From Acd1 sp049973945 (GTDB lineage: Archaea; Thermoproteota; Thermoprotei_A; Sulfolobales; Sulfolobaceae), in contig JBMFJH010000033.1 in the NCBI GenBank assembly GCA_049973945.1, positions 1-7,503 on the forward strand: a stretch of 7,503 bases of DNA, written 5' to 3'. A program made the position numbers and the translations under genes. Below are positions 1 to 5,910 of the stretch, one piece after another; position 1 is the first letter of the stretch; the number at the start of each line of letters is the position of its first letter. The notes under the pieces are model-generated. The model was not told the DNA's origin and ran no database searches. It saw nothing but the letters and a program-made list of their open reading frames with translations.

Positions 1-1
1 A

Positions 2-952
2 CCATACTATCTTATCCCCGCGACTATTCAGACCCCAAAGGGACCCATGCCTACAACTATCCTTTCCATGAACGTTAACAATATTGGGCTCGTCCTCCCT
101 TCGGCCAAACCATATATTGGCAGGCTCCCGCCGGAGGGGTCCTATACGCAAGTGGCCGTCGGATATTACCTTGCTAACCCAGGGTACCCTGGGCAACCCA
201 CCTTTAAGCCCGGTGACGTAATGACGGTTTACGTGAGTTTGCCCAACGGGGAGAAGAAGGTGATGAGCTTCGTAGTCGTCGGGGCGTTGAAGGAAATAAG
301 CTCTTTCGGCGAGGCGGACTTAGACAAGGCGATATTCACTTCTGACGTCCTCGGAAGATCGATTTACGGCGACCAATATTCTGGGGCGATAGTGGTCGCG
401 AAGTTACAGGACGTGGATAGAGTGGCCAACCAGATAGAGTCCGAATTCGGTAATTATGTCGTAGTCCAAACGATCCAACAGTTCCTCACGTTCCTTAAGC
501 AGAGCTTGGCCTCGTTTGAGGTGCTCTTAGTAATAGCTGGATCCTCTTCCTTTGTAGTGGCTTTCGTCGGGGTCACCACGACTATGCTTACCACGGTAAT
601 CGAAAGGACGAGAGAGATCGGCTTACTCAGCTCCTTAGGCTTTACGAAGAGGGACGTGTTGATGCTCTTCCTACTTGAGACGATTATCATGGGCGTTATC
701 GGCACGGCTTTGGGAACGGCTTTGGGGCTGGGCGGTTCATACGTTATCTCTTATTTAGCGGGTCAACTGTTCTCTGGAGCCTTAGGCAATGGGAGTGCCT
801 CCGGTTCGATACATATAGTACCTTATATTACGATAGACCAGGTGGTTTCGATCGACCTGGCTATGATATTGACTACTGCAGTGGGTGGACTAATTCCAGC
901 CTATAGGGCGACTAAGATAGAGCCGGCCAAGGCGTTAAGGTATGAGGTATAA
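2..952 (+). CDS. ABC transporter permease, MacB/FtsX type, C-terminal part (5' end outside window)
   Basis: This is the membrane subunit of an ABC system of the MacB/FtsX/LolC type, which couples a cytoplasmic ATPase to an extracytoplasmic domain for lipoprotein, peptide or drug export, or for mechanotransmission. Counting from the first in-window ATG at 47, residues 1-150 form the end of a beta-rich extracytoplasmic core. Three membrane segments follow at about 157-184, 203-235 and 267-288, the classic FtsX C-terminal arrangement. The coupling region TREIGLLSSLGFTKRDVL (188-205) and the end PAYRATKIEPAKALRYE are family signatures. A complete permease has one more N-terminal segment before the core, which is absent here. 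The frame is open from base 2 to base 47, so the ATG at 47 is internal and the gene starts left of the window. No partner ATPase is visible. The transported substrate cannot be told from this part. Confidence 0.9.
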   Translation, partial: PYYLIPATIQTPKGPMPTTILSMNVNNIGLVLPSAKPYIGRLPPEGSYTQVAVGYYLANPGYPGQPTFKPGDVMTVYVSLPNGEKKVMSFVVVGALKEISSFGEADLDKAIFTSDVLGRSIYGDQYSGAIVVAKLQDVDRVANQIESEFGNYVVVQTIQQFLTFLKQSLASFEVLLVIAGSSSFVVAFVGVTTTMLTTVIERTREIGLLSSLGFTKRDVLMLFLLETIIMGVIGTALGTALGLGGSYVISYLAGQLFSGALGNGSASGSIHIVPYITIDQVVSIDLAMILTTAVGGLIPAYRATKIEPAKALRYEV

Positions 953-960
953 GAGCAAAC

Positions 961-990
961 TACTTCTATTTGATATTAAAATAAAATAGG
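961..990. terminator. A/T-rich convergent terminator zone
   Basis: The permease gene and the winged-helix gene converge on this gap. On the + strand a pyrimidine/T-rich stretch (961-972) follows the permease stop. Read on the minus strand, 976-990 gives CCTATTTTATTTTAA, a U-rich 3' end about 60 nt beyond the winged-helix stop. Sulfolobales transcription generally ends at U-rich tracts without a strong hairpin, which fits. The call rests on composition and position only. Confidence 0.35.
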
Positions 991-1048
991 AAAGTCTTAA
1001 AGTGTACTTAGCTAAAAATCTGCCCTTAGCCAGTGTATATCTGATTCG

Positions 1049-1381
1049 CTACAGCCCTGACTTCTCCTCTTCTTCCTCTTCCTCTGGTAACAGCTCTTTG
1101 ATTTTCTTGGTCAATTCGTCGAGTTCGGCCTTCTTCTGCTTCCACGCTCTGAGAAGCTCCAGAAGTTGCTTCCCTTTGTCGGTGATGTAGTATAACCCTT
1201 CTTTGTTCTCGACCAGACCTAGTTTAGCTAGCTCGTTCAGATAATTCGTCGTTAAGTCGTAGCTCAAGTTAGCTCTGTACATTACCCAGGTCTTCTTCGA
1301 TCCCGTCTGACACTGATCTAACACGTCGTGAATTATCTCGTACCTACTTCTTTTCCTTCTCCTAGCTATTGCACGACTCAC
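1049..1381 (-). CDS. Sso10a-like winged-helix DNA-binding protein with coiled-coil tail
   Basis: This is a 110-residue basic protein. A clustered N-terminal basic patch (RRRKRSR, 7-13) leads into a winged helix at about 13-72. The segment GSKKTWVMYRANLSY (27-41) and the wing YYITDKGKQLLEL (64-76) closely match the Sso10a / HTH_45 pattern. A long helix (about 70-98) rich in Lys, Glu and Leu would form the antiparallel coiled coil that dimerises Sso10a proteins. The end carries seven Glu in a row (100-106). Such proteins bind double-stranded DNA as dimers, acting as local regulators or abundant chromatin proteins; which applies here is not clear. The start is GTG at 1381: an in-frame stop lies four codons upstream (1391-1393), no in-frame ATG exists there, and a TATA box sits 26 bp upstream, giving a leaderless mRNA. 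It is transcribed alone. Confidence 0.85.
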   Translation of the reverse strand: MSRAIARRRKRSRYEIIHDVLDQCQTGSKKTWVMYRANLSYDLTTNYLNELAKLGLVENKEGLYYITDKGKQLLELLRAWKQKKAELDELTKKIKELLPEEEEEEEKSGL

Positions 1382-1717
1382 AATATTCTTTCATTGAACG
1401 TTATATTTAAACTTCAATAGCTAAGTCGCGCGTAGTTTTTTGCCTCTCTTTGTTGTAACACTTTCTCTTGTGAAAAGAAAAATCCGAGCTTTTTTGTCCC
1501 TTCGAAGTTGTCTAATCTAATCGAACTTAGAGAGGGTCTTGCCGACGCTAAATAAACGAATGAATAAGTTATCAGAACTCGGAAAAGCTGGGCTAAAGTA
1601 AGCTTAGGTTGCGGATAGAATCAAAAGGGGCCTTACCAAATAATTTATTGGAAAATAGCAAATGATGAGTTTTCGGGGAGAGGGATTCGATGACCTGGCG
1701 GTTACCCGCCTGACCCT
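1382..1717. other. 336-bp intergenic region, no protein gene
   Basis: This is the only stretch over 300 bp without a gene. Its left end holds the winged-helix promoter (1403-1411). It contains T6 runs on the + strand (for example 1490-1495) and an A-rich block at 1472-1483 that reads ATTTTTCTTTTC on the minus strand. That block could be a late terminator for the polyferredoxin transcript. The right end (about 1657-1718) holds a candidate C/D-box RNA with a nested hairpin. Between about 1496 and 1655 I see no convincing gene, repeat or promoter, apart from AT-rich runs near 1549-1560 and 1638-1650. Confidence 0.7.
1403..1411 (-). promoter_or_regulatory. TATA box of the winged-helix gene
   Basis: Read on the minus strand this is TTTAAATAT, a near-ideal Sulfolobales TATA box. 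Its centre at 1407 is 26 bp from the GTG at 1381, so transcription should begin on or next to the start codon. The A/G-containing bases just upstream (TGAAG) could serve as the BRE. Confidence 0.65.
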
Positions 1718-1718
1718 C
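1657..1718 (+). ncRNA. Candidate archaeal C/D-box guide RNA
   Basis: An exact C box (ATGATGA, 1662-1668) and an exact D box (CTGA, 1710-1713) are 41 nt apart, about right for an archaeal C/D sRNA of roughly 60 nt. A C'-like element (CGATGA, 1688-1693) lies in between at about the expected place. The D' box, expected near 1681-1685, is poor (best GGGA, 1682-1685). The candidate guide above the D box is 1694-1709 and above D' is 1669-1681. Against it, the D-side guide can fold on itself (GGCGG 1697-1701 with CCGCC 1706-1710), no TATA box sits at the right distance, and no target was verified. An outer pairing GAGGG (1680-1684) / CCCTC (1714-1718) encloses the C' and D elements like a kink-turn. 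It would lie antisense to the 3' end of the polyferredoxin mRNA. Confidence 0.3.
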
Positions 1719-3793
1719 TAAACGTTGATTAGAGATTTGATTTCTAAGTTATTGAAGGCGCATCCTTCCACGCAGTCGCCGCAACCAACGCAGGAGATCC
1801 TGTTAGTATAGCCCTTCTTCAGCACGTCGCTCCTTATCGGAATTTTCACCGGACAAGCCTCCTCACAGCCGACCTGCTGACAAGCCTTGCAGGTCTCCAC
1901 GCTCTTGGCCTTGACCTTGAAGAAGACCTTGTTGCCGAGTCCCATTAAGGTGCCGAAGCCACACCAGCCTTGCCTGGCACATGAATAGGCCCCGAAGATC
2001 GGCGTTAGGAAGAAGAAGAACCACCACACGTAGTTCAGCACGAACATCCCGTAGAAGTCGAGCATGAAGTTGGCGAAACTCTTGGCTCCTGGGACCTTTA
2101 TTGTGGGTTGCGGTAGGATTCCTAAGGAGAACAACGGGTACAGTACCAGAACCGCTATGGCTGGGATCAGGAACGCCCAACGCAAGTAATCCCAGCCCTT
2201 CCAGTGCCTCTTAGGCTTGAACTGGTCGTACCAGACGTTAGTCCACATGTGGGCGGCCATGCACACGGCGTTGCAGTACGCCCTCCTGCCGAGGAGGATG
2301 ACAGCGACACTAACGGCCGCTAACGAGACCAAGTACGGAATGGGCTGGACTGGAATAATCATGCCCGACATCCCGAAGACGTAGTAAGGAGTATAGTACG
2401 GCACCAGAACTACGAACAGCGGGATGGAGACTAGGATCACCAACGCCCAGCGCTTGACGCCCAGGCTCTTCACCTTCCTATAACGCTCCCACACCAGGAA
2501 CGCCATTTCCGACCCCATCATGATCACGTAGAACGGCGTCATGGTGGTGACCATGATTAGCATGTAGGAGAACCAGAAGGCGTTAATTAGAGGGTTGTCA
2601 CTCATCCGTAATGCCATCATAGACATCGCGTATGGATCCATCGGGAAGAGCCACCATAGGGGATCCCACGACGACCAGGCCGGCACCCTCATCATCATGT
2701 GCATACCTCCCATGCCACCCATAGAGCCAGAAGAAGACATCGAACCGCCCATGTCACCGTGCATCTGCGTCACGGCGGGAACCATCATTCCGCTCATCGT
2801 GGTAGCGGTGGTTTGGCTCATTTGGGCGGTAGCGTGGCCCATGTGGGACGGGGGCATAAAGACGTCAAGCGACAACCTGAAGCCCAACACGCTCTCGCCG
2901 AATCCCATCGTCAACTCCGCCAGGTTGACTAATACTAGGAAAGCGAAGGTCAATCCAGGCCTGGGCTGAATCTTTACGTCTTTAGCCTCCCAGACCTCAA
3001 CGAACAGGTACCACACCATAGAAATCAGCGAGGTTAGCGAAATCAAGGTCAGAGCCTTCGTGACGGCCATGTGGCTCAGGCCCACCATCATTAAGAAGTT
3101 GAACAAAGCCATCGAGATTACGAGGAACTGCCTCCTGAAAGTGAAGCCGCTCAGCTGAACTAAGTAAAGGAGGACGATGTTTATTACCATTATAATCGAG
3201 GCGACGAGCGACGAGATCAGCATGGTGAACTTGCCGTAAGCGAAGAACACGTTCGGCAGGAACACCATTGAAGTGGCGAAAGTGAACAGCGCATACTCAG
3301 ATTTCCCTCTCTTTCTGGAGACCAAGAGGAAGAACAGGGCGTCGGCGAGCATCATCAGGCCGAAGGCTATGTTGCTGACTGAGCTGACGAGCCAGTTCTC
3401 AGCGTAAATGCCAAACGCTGCAGCGTAGAGGAAGCCCATCCCGACTTCGTCGATCACTAGGGACGACGCGAGGAGTAGGGAGTAAGGAACTGAATTCTGG
3501 AGCCTAAGGTTAGCGGGCTTCACGAAGGCAGAAGCTAGTAAGGGGATCGATGCCAGAATCAGCGCTGGAACCTCAACGAAGGGCGATCCTCCTAAATATA
3601 GGATGTAGCCTAGGGCGAAGCCCTCGACTGCCATGTAGAGTATGATGGAGCTGAAGAACAGCACTGCCCTGTTGCTGACGTACTCCGCTCTCAGCAGTTT
3701 CCAGAAGATCCAGAAGTTAATTGCCATCATAACGGTGTCGTAAATTATCGCGAACCATTGGATTAGCCCGTTCATATCACGGTGGTTGTCCAA
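1718..3793 (-). CDS. Polytopic membrane protein with Met/His-rich external loop and C-terminal 2x[4Fe-4S] ferredoxin domain
   Basis: The protein has 691 residues from TTG 3793, or 685 from ATG 3775. About ten hydrophobic segments fill 10-304, then a polar loop (305-403), then five more segments ending near 600. The loop has 15 Met and 4 His within 313-368. C507-x3-C511 follows GRRAY, as in the CxxxC motif of NapH, NosR and CcoG. C605-x5-C611 lies after the last segment. The tail holds two cluster motifs: C635-x2-C-x4-C-x3-CP and C668-x2-C-x2-C-x3-C678. Basic loops at 436-448 and 526-533 place the ferredoxin tail inside and the Met/His loop outside. The likely role is transfer of electrons between cytoplasmic Fe-S centres and a quinone or external metal partner; the partner is unknown. 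Sulfolobales iron-oxidation clusters encode a membrane polyferredoxin (FoxG), but identity is not claimed. Promoter spacing favours ATG 3775. It has its own promoter, separate from the gene upstream. Confidence 0.8.
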   Translation of the reverse strand: MDNHRDMNGLIQWFAIIYDTVMMAINFWIFWKLLRAEYVSNRAVLFFSSIILYMAVEGFALGYILYLGGSPFVEVPALILASIPLLASAFVKPANLRLQNSVPYSLLLASSLVIDEVGMGFLYAAAFGIYAENWLVSSVSNIAFGLMMLADALFFLLVSRKRGKSEYALFTFATSMVFLPNVFFAYGKFTMLISSLVASIIMVINIVLLYLVQLSGFTFRRQFLVISMALFNFLMMVGLSHMAVTKALTLISLTSLISMVWYLFVEVWEAKDVKIQPRPGLTFAFLVLVNLAELTMGFGESVLGFRLSLDVFMPPSHMGHATAQMSQTTATTMSGMMVPAVTQMHGDMGGSMSSSGSMGGMGGMHMMMRVPAWSSWDPLWWLFPMDPYAMSMMALRMSDNPLINAFWFSYMLIMVTTMTPFYVIMMGSEMAFLVWERYRKVKSLGVKRWALVILVSIPLFVVLVPYYTPYYVFGMSGMIIPVQPIPYLVSLAAVSVAVILLGRRAYCNAVCMAAHMWTNVWYDQFKPKRHWKGWDYLRWAFLIPAIAVLVLYPLFSLGILPQPTIKVPGAKSFANFMLDFYGMFVLNYVWWFFFFLTPIFGAYSCARQGWCGFGTLMGLGNKVFFKVKAKSVETCKACQQVGCEEACPVKIPIRSDVLKKGYTNRISCVGCGDCVEGCAFNNLEIKSLINV

Positions 3794-3801
3794 CGTGTTC
3801 G

Positions 3802-3809
3802 AATAAAAA
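3802..3809 (-). promoter_or_regulatory. TATA box of the polyferredoxin gene
   Basis: The minus strand reads TTTTTATT, preceded by a purine-rich AAAAGGAA that could act as a BRE. The centre near 3805.5 predicts transcription from about 3780, a few bases before the ATG at 3775. The TTG at 3793 would lie upstream of that start site, so this box supports the shorter protein. It sits in the 42-bp gap after the stop of the 396-residue gene. Confidence 0.5.
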
Positions 3810-3835
3810 TATTCCTTTTGAAATACACCAAGGAT

Positions 3836-5026
3836 TTATAACAGTACTAAGCGGAACTCGTTCGTCCTGAGCAGGGCTTCCGTCACTTTCGCGAAGGCTA
3901 CAGACGCGGACTCAATTCCCTGTCCCCCGCAGTTACCAATTACCTCACAAGTCCAGTACTCTATTGGGTCGCGGATGACCGCTCTAGCATTGTCGAAGGC
4001 CTTAACGACGTTCGAGTAGCTGGGATTAGAAGACAATATAATGAATTCCTTGAGCTCTTTGGAGGGCATCGTCTTCGAGACTACGTTGTTCGTCATGAAG
4101 TCCGCAACTTCTCTAAGGACGTCAACGGCAACCTCGCCCTTGAAGGGCAAGAAAAGCGAGCCCATGAGGTAGTCGACGAGGAGGCTAGATGAGGTCATAA
4201 GACCTCCCCCGAGCCTCACTAAGGTCTCGCCGTCCTTAAGGAAGAGTCCGTACGAGAGCTTCCCCTTCTGAAGAGGGGAGTAATCGAGGAACTCCAATTC
4301 TTCGGAGTGAATTTTCCCCCTCCTGTTGAGGAGGAAGAACGTGCCGACCTTTTTCGGGATCGTTCTACTCTTCCACTCGCCTTGCACAGAGAGCGACTCC
4401 TTGTCGACGAATAGTGCAGAGAAGACCGTCATTCCGGCGTAATTCAGCAAGGGGTTACCCTTCGTCCTGTCCGCCTTCAGATAACCGACATACCTCACCC
4501 ACGTGGCGGGATCAAGGGCGAGCTTCGTCACGCCTCTCGCTGTCACCCTAACGGGCTCCTTATGGGTTCCTTCGCCGAGGGAGAAGACCTCAGGAATCAA
4601 CCCAATTACTTCGCCCTCATGAGAGAAGAGCGGGACAAAGCTGTACTCTGTCACCGACTTCCTCAAGGACTCGATCAGGGATTGGACGTCCTCTTGCCTC
4701 TTCACTCTGGCCCTTTGCCTCGGTTTGGTCTCCTCGAGCTTAACGCAGTCAGAGAAGTCCACCGACTTGAGCATGTTCACCTCTTTGACTTCGGCCCCTA
4801 CGACCTCGCTCACGAAGTTCACTATCTCGTTAGCGACCCTGTTGACGTTGTCCTCCCCGAACTTGAACCTCTTCTCCACGACTTCCCCTGTCTCACAAAA
4901 TACCAGCTTGACAGTACTCTGATCCTCTTTCATGAGAATGAAGGGCCTCGAGTTAGCAGAGAACCCCGCAGTGGAGTTCGGCACCGCGTGCTTCAGTAAG
5001 TAATACACGAACTCGTAAGCGTCCAA
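3836..5026 (-). CDS. Hypothetical soluble protein, 396 residues, family not recognised
   Basis: I do not recognise this protein. It has no signal peptide and no clear membrane segment, so it is probably cytoplasmic. It appears to have an N-terminal alpha/beta part (1-98), a strongly basic linker (101-112, PRQRARVKRQED region), and a larger mixed domain from about 113 to the end. That domain contains a Gly/Ser-rich stretch (RLGGGLMTSSSLL, 271-283). Cysteines are at 44, 94, 360 and 366; the last two form WTC-x5-C near the C-terminus and could be a disulfide or part of a metal site. Codon use resembles the neighbours, so it looks like a resident gene rather than a spurious frame. TTG at 5026 is the first start in a frame that stays open upstream; GTG at 5008 (residue 7) is an alternative. 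It is divergent from the FAH-family gene and 42 bp ahead of the polyferredoxin gene on the same strand. Confidence 0.75.
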   Translation of the reverse strand: MDAYEFVYYLLKHAVPNSTAGFSANSRPFILMKEDQSTVKLVFCETGEVVEKRFKFGEDNVNRVANEIVNFVSEVVGAEVKEVNMLKSVDFSDCVKLEETKPRQRARVKRQEDVQSLIESLRKSVTEYSFVPLFSHEGEVIGLIPEVFSLGEGTHKEPVRVTARGVTKLALDPATWVRYVGYLKADRTKGNPLLNYAGMTVFSALFVDKESLSVQGEWKSRTIPKKVGTFFLLNRRGKIHSEELEFLDYSPLQKGKLSYGLFLKDGETLVRLGGGLMTSSSLLVDYLMGSLFLPFKGEVAVDVLREVADFMTNNVVSKTMPSKELKEFIILSSNPSYSNVVKAFDNARAVIRDPIEYWTCEVIGNCGGQGIESASVAFAKVTEALLRTNEFRLVLL

Positions 5027-5042
5027 CCGCGTTCGACAACCG

Positions 5043-5048
5043 TTTTTA
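5043..5048 (+). promoter_or_regulatory. TATA box of the FAH-family gene
   Basis: TTTTTA is centred 25.5 bp upstream of the GTG at 5071, which predicts a leaderless transcript starting at the GTG. This spacing is the main support for the chosen start. No Shine-Dalgarno sequence precedes the GTG. Confidence 0.6.
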
Positions 5049-5063
5049 CCCTGAGCCTTTAGG

Positions 5064-5069
5064 TTTAAG
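5064..5069 (-). promoter_or_regulatory. Possible TATA box of the 396-residue gene
   Basis: The minus strand reads CTTAAA here, within GCTTAAACC. A start site 26 bp downstream would be near 5040, leaving a leader of about 14 nt before the TTG at 5026. A weaker TAAAAA at 5043-5048 on the same strand would instead fit a start near 5020 and the GTG at 5008. The choice is open. Confidence 0.35.
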
Positions 5070-5070
5070 C

Positions 5071-5910
5071 GTGAAGGTAGCCTTCGCTAGGCTAGAGGAC
5101 GGAGAGAAGAGGGTAGTCGTGTTTAAGGACGGTAAGGCGTACACGCCGAACAGGGAAGGCCTAGAATGCTTGCTTTCCAACCCTAACGCGGTAGTGGCCA
5201 ACTTCGACCTGCTGAGCAAGTTGGAATTAACGGAGGTCAGAGTGAGGGAGTTATTGGTGCCGTTAACTCCTGAAAAGGTGATCATGCCCGCCGTCAACTT
5301 CAAGTCGCACATGAGCGAGGGCCAGTTCGAGAGGCCTCCCTATCCCTATTTCTTCGTAAAGACCCCTAACACTTTAGTGCCTCACGACGGTTTCATAGTG
5401 TTGCCCAAGGGCAGTGAGAGGGTCGACTACGAGGGCGAAGTAGGCATCGTCATTGGGAAGAGGGGCAAGTACATTCCGAAAGAGAGGGCCTGGGACTACG
5501 TCTTTGGCTTCACAATCCTTAACGACATCAGCTATAGGGACTACCAGTTCCCGGGAATACCTAAGCTGGGGCTCAACTGGGTATTAGGCAAGGACTTGGA
5601 CACCGGATTACCAATGGGTCCTTGGGTAGTCCCGAAGGAGTACGTCAAGCTACCCATGCGGATAACCACGAGGCTTAACGGCGAAGTAGTGCGGGACGGG
5701 ACTACGGACGATATGATATTCAGCATTGAGGAGCTGGTTCACTATGCCAGCCAAGGCATAACCCTGAAGCCTGGCGACGTTATTGCCACCGGGACCCCCG
5801 CTGGGGTGGCGGAGTTCAGCACGAAGAAGTACCTTAAGCCTTCCGACGTGATAGAGGTGGAAGTTTCTAGTATAGGGATATTAAGGAACTACGTTAAGGG
5901 CTATCAATGA
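5071..5910 (+). CDS. Fumarylacetoacetate hydrolase (FAH/FAHD) family enzyme
   Basis: This is a 279-residue, probably cytoplasmic, metal-dependent enzyme of the FAH superfamily, whose members hydrolyse, decarboxylate or isomerise beta-keto acids. A short N-terminal domain (1-62) precedes the catalytic fold. Family signatures are in order: VNFKSHMSEG (75-84, with catalytic-type His80 and Glu83), DYEGEVG (119-125, metal ligands E121 and E123), NDISYRD (151-157, third ligand D152), GKDLDTGLPMGPWVV (173-187), NGEVVRDG (203-210) and GVIATGTPAGV-like ATGTPAGV (239-246). All catalytic elements are intact. The layout fits the 2-hydroxyhepta-2,4-dienedioate isomerase / acylpyruvase / oxaloacetate decarboxylase group, but the substrate cannot be assigned. 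It lacks the sequence features I associate with the Sulfolobus pentose-pathway member KdaD. The GTG start is set by the TATA box. Its stop overlaps the next ATG (ATGA), making a two-gene operon. Confidence 0.9.
   Translation: MKVAFARLEDGEKRVVVFKDGKAYTPNREGLECLLSNPNAVVANFDLLSKLELTEVRVRELLVPLTPEKVIMPAVNFKSHMSEGQFERPPYPYFFVKTPNTLVPHDGFIVLPKGSERVDYEGEVGIVIGKRGKYIPKERAWDYVFGFTILNDISYRDYQFPGIPKLGLNWVLGKDLDTGLPMGPWVVPKEYVKLPMRITTRLNGEVVRDGTTDDMIFSIEELVHYASQGITLKPGDVIATGTPAGVAEFSTKKYLKPSDVIEVEVSSIGILRNYVKGYQ

Noticed and set aside
47..49. ATG at 47 as the start of the permease
   Set aside because: The frame is open to the window edge and the protein would lack the first membrane segment and part of the core domain.
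1061..1085. CTT/CCT pyrimidine tract resembling a microsatellite
   Set aside because: It is explained by consecutive Glu codons in the acidic tail of the winged-helix gene on the minus strand.
1680..1705. Minus-strand GGTCATCGAATCCCTC resembling a tRNA T-arm or an integration-site tRNA fragment
   Set aside because: The loop lacks the TTC start, the five-pair stem does not form properly, and no acceptor or anticodon arms are nearby.
1662..1721. A 19-codon frame (ATG ATG AGT ... TAA) on the + strand
   Set aside because: It is very short, its ATGs coincide with the C-box candidate, and the nearest TATA-like sequence (about 1644-1649) is too close for a leaderless start. Chance or the RNA explanation is preferred.
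2595..2969. Open frame on the + strand opposite the Met/His-rich loop
   Set aside because: It is a by-product of Met (CAT on the other strand) and GC-rich codons; the minus-strand protein has coherent domains and a promoter.
4562..4999. Open frame on the + strand opposite the 396-residue gene
   Set aside because: It has no promoter or start signal and no recognisable domain, and it mirrors the coding strand's codon bias.
5071..5910. Identity as 2-keto-3-deoxy-arabinonate dehydratase (KdaD)
   Set aside because: It shares only the superfamily fold; the VNFKSH and GKDLDTGLPMGP motifs fit the isomerase/acylpyruvase group better, and no pentose-pathway genes are nearby.
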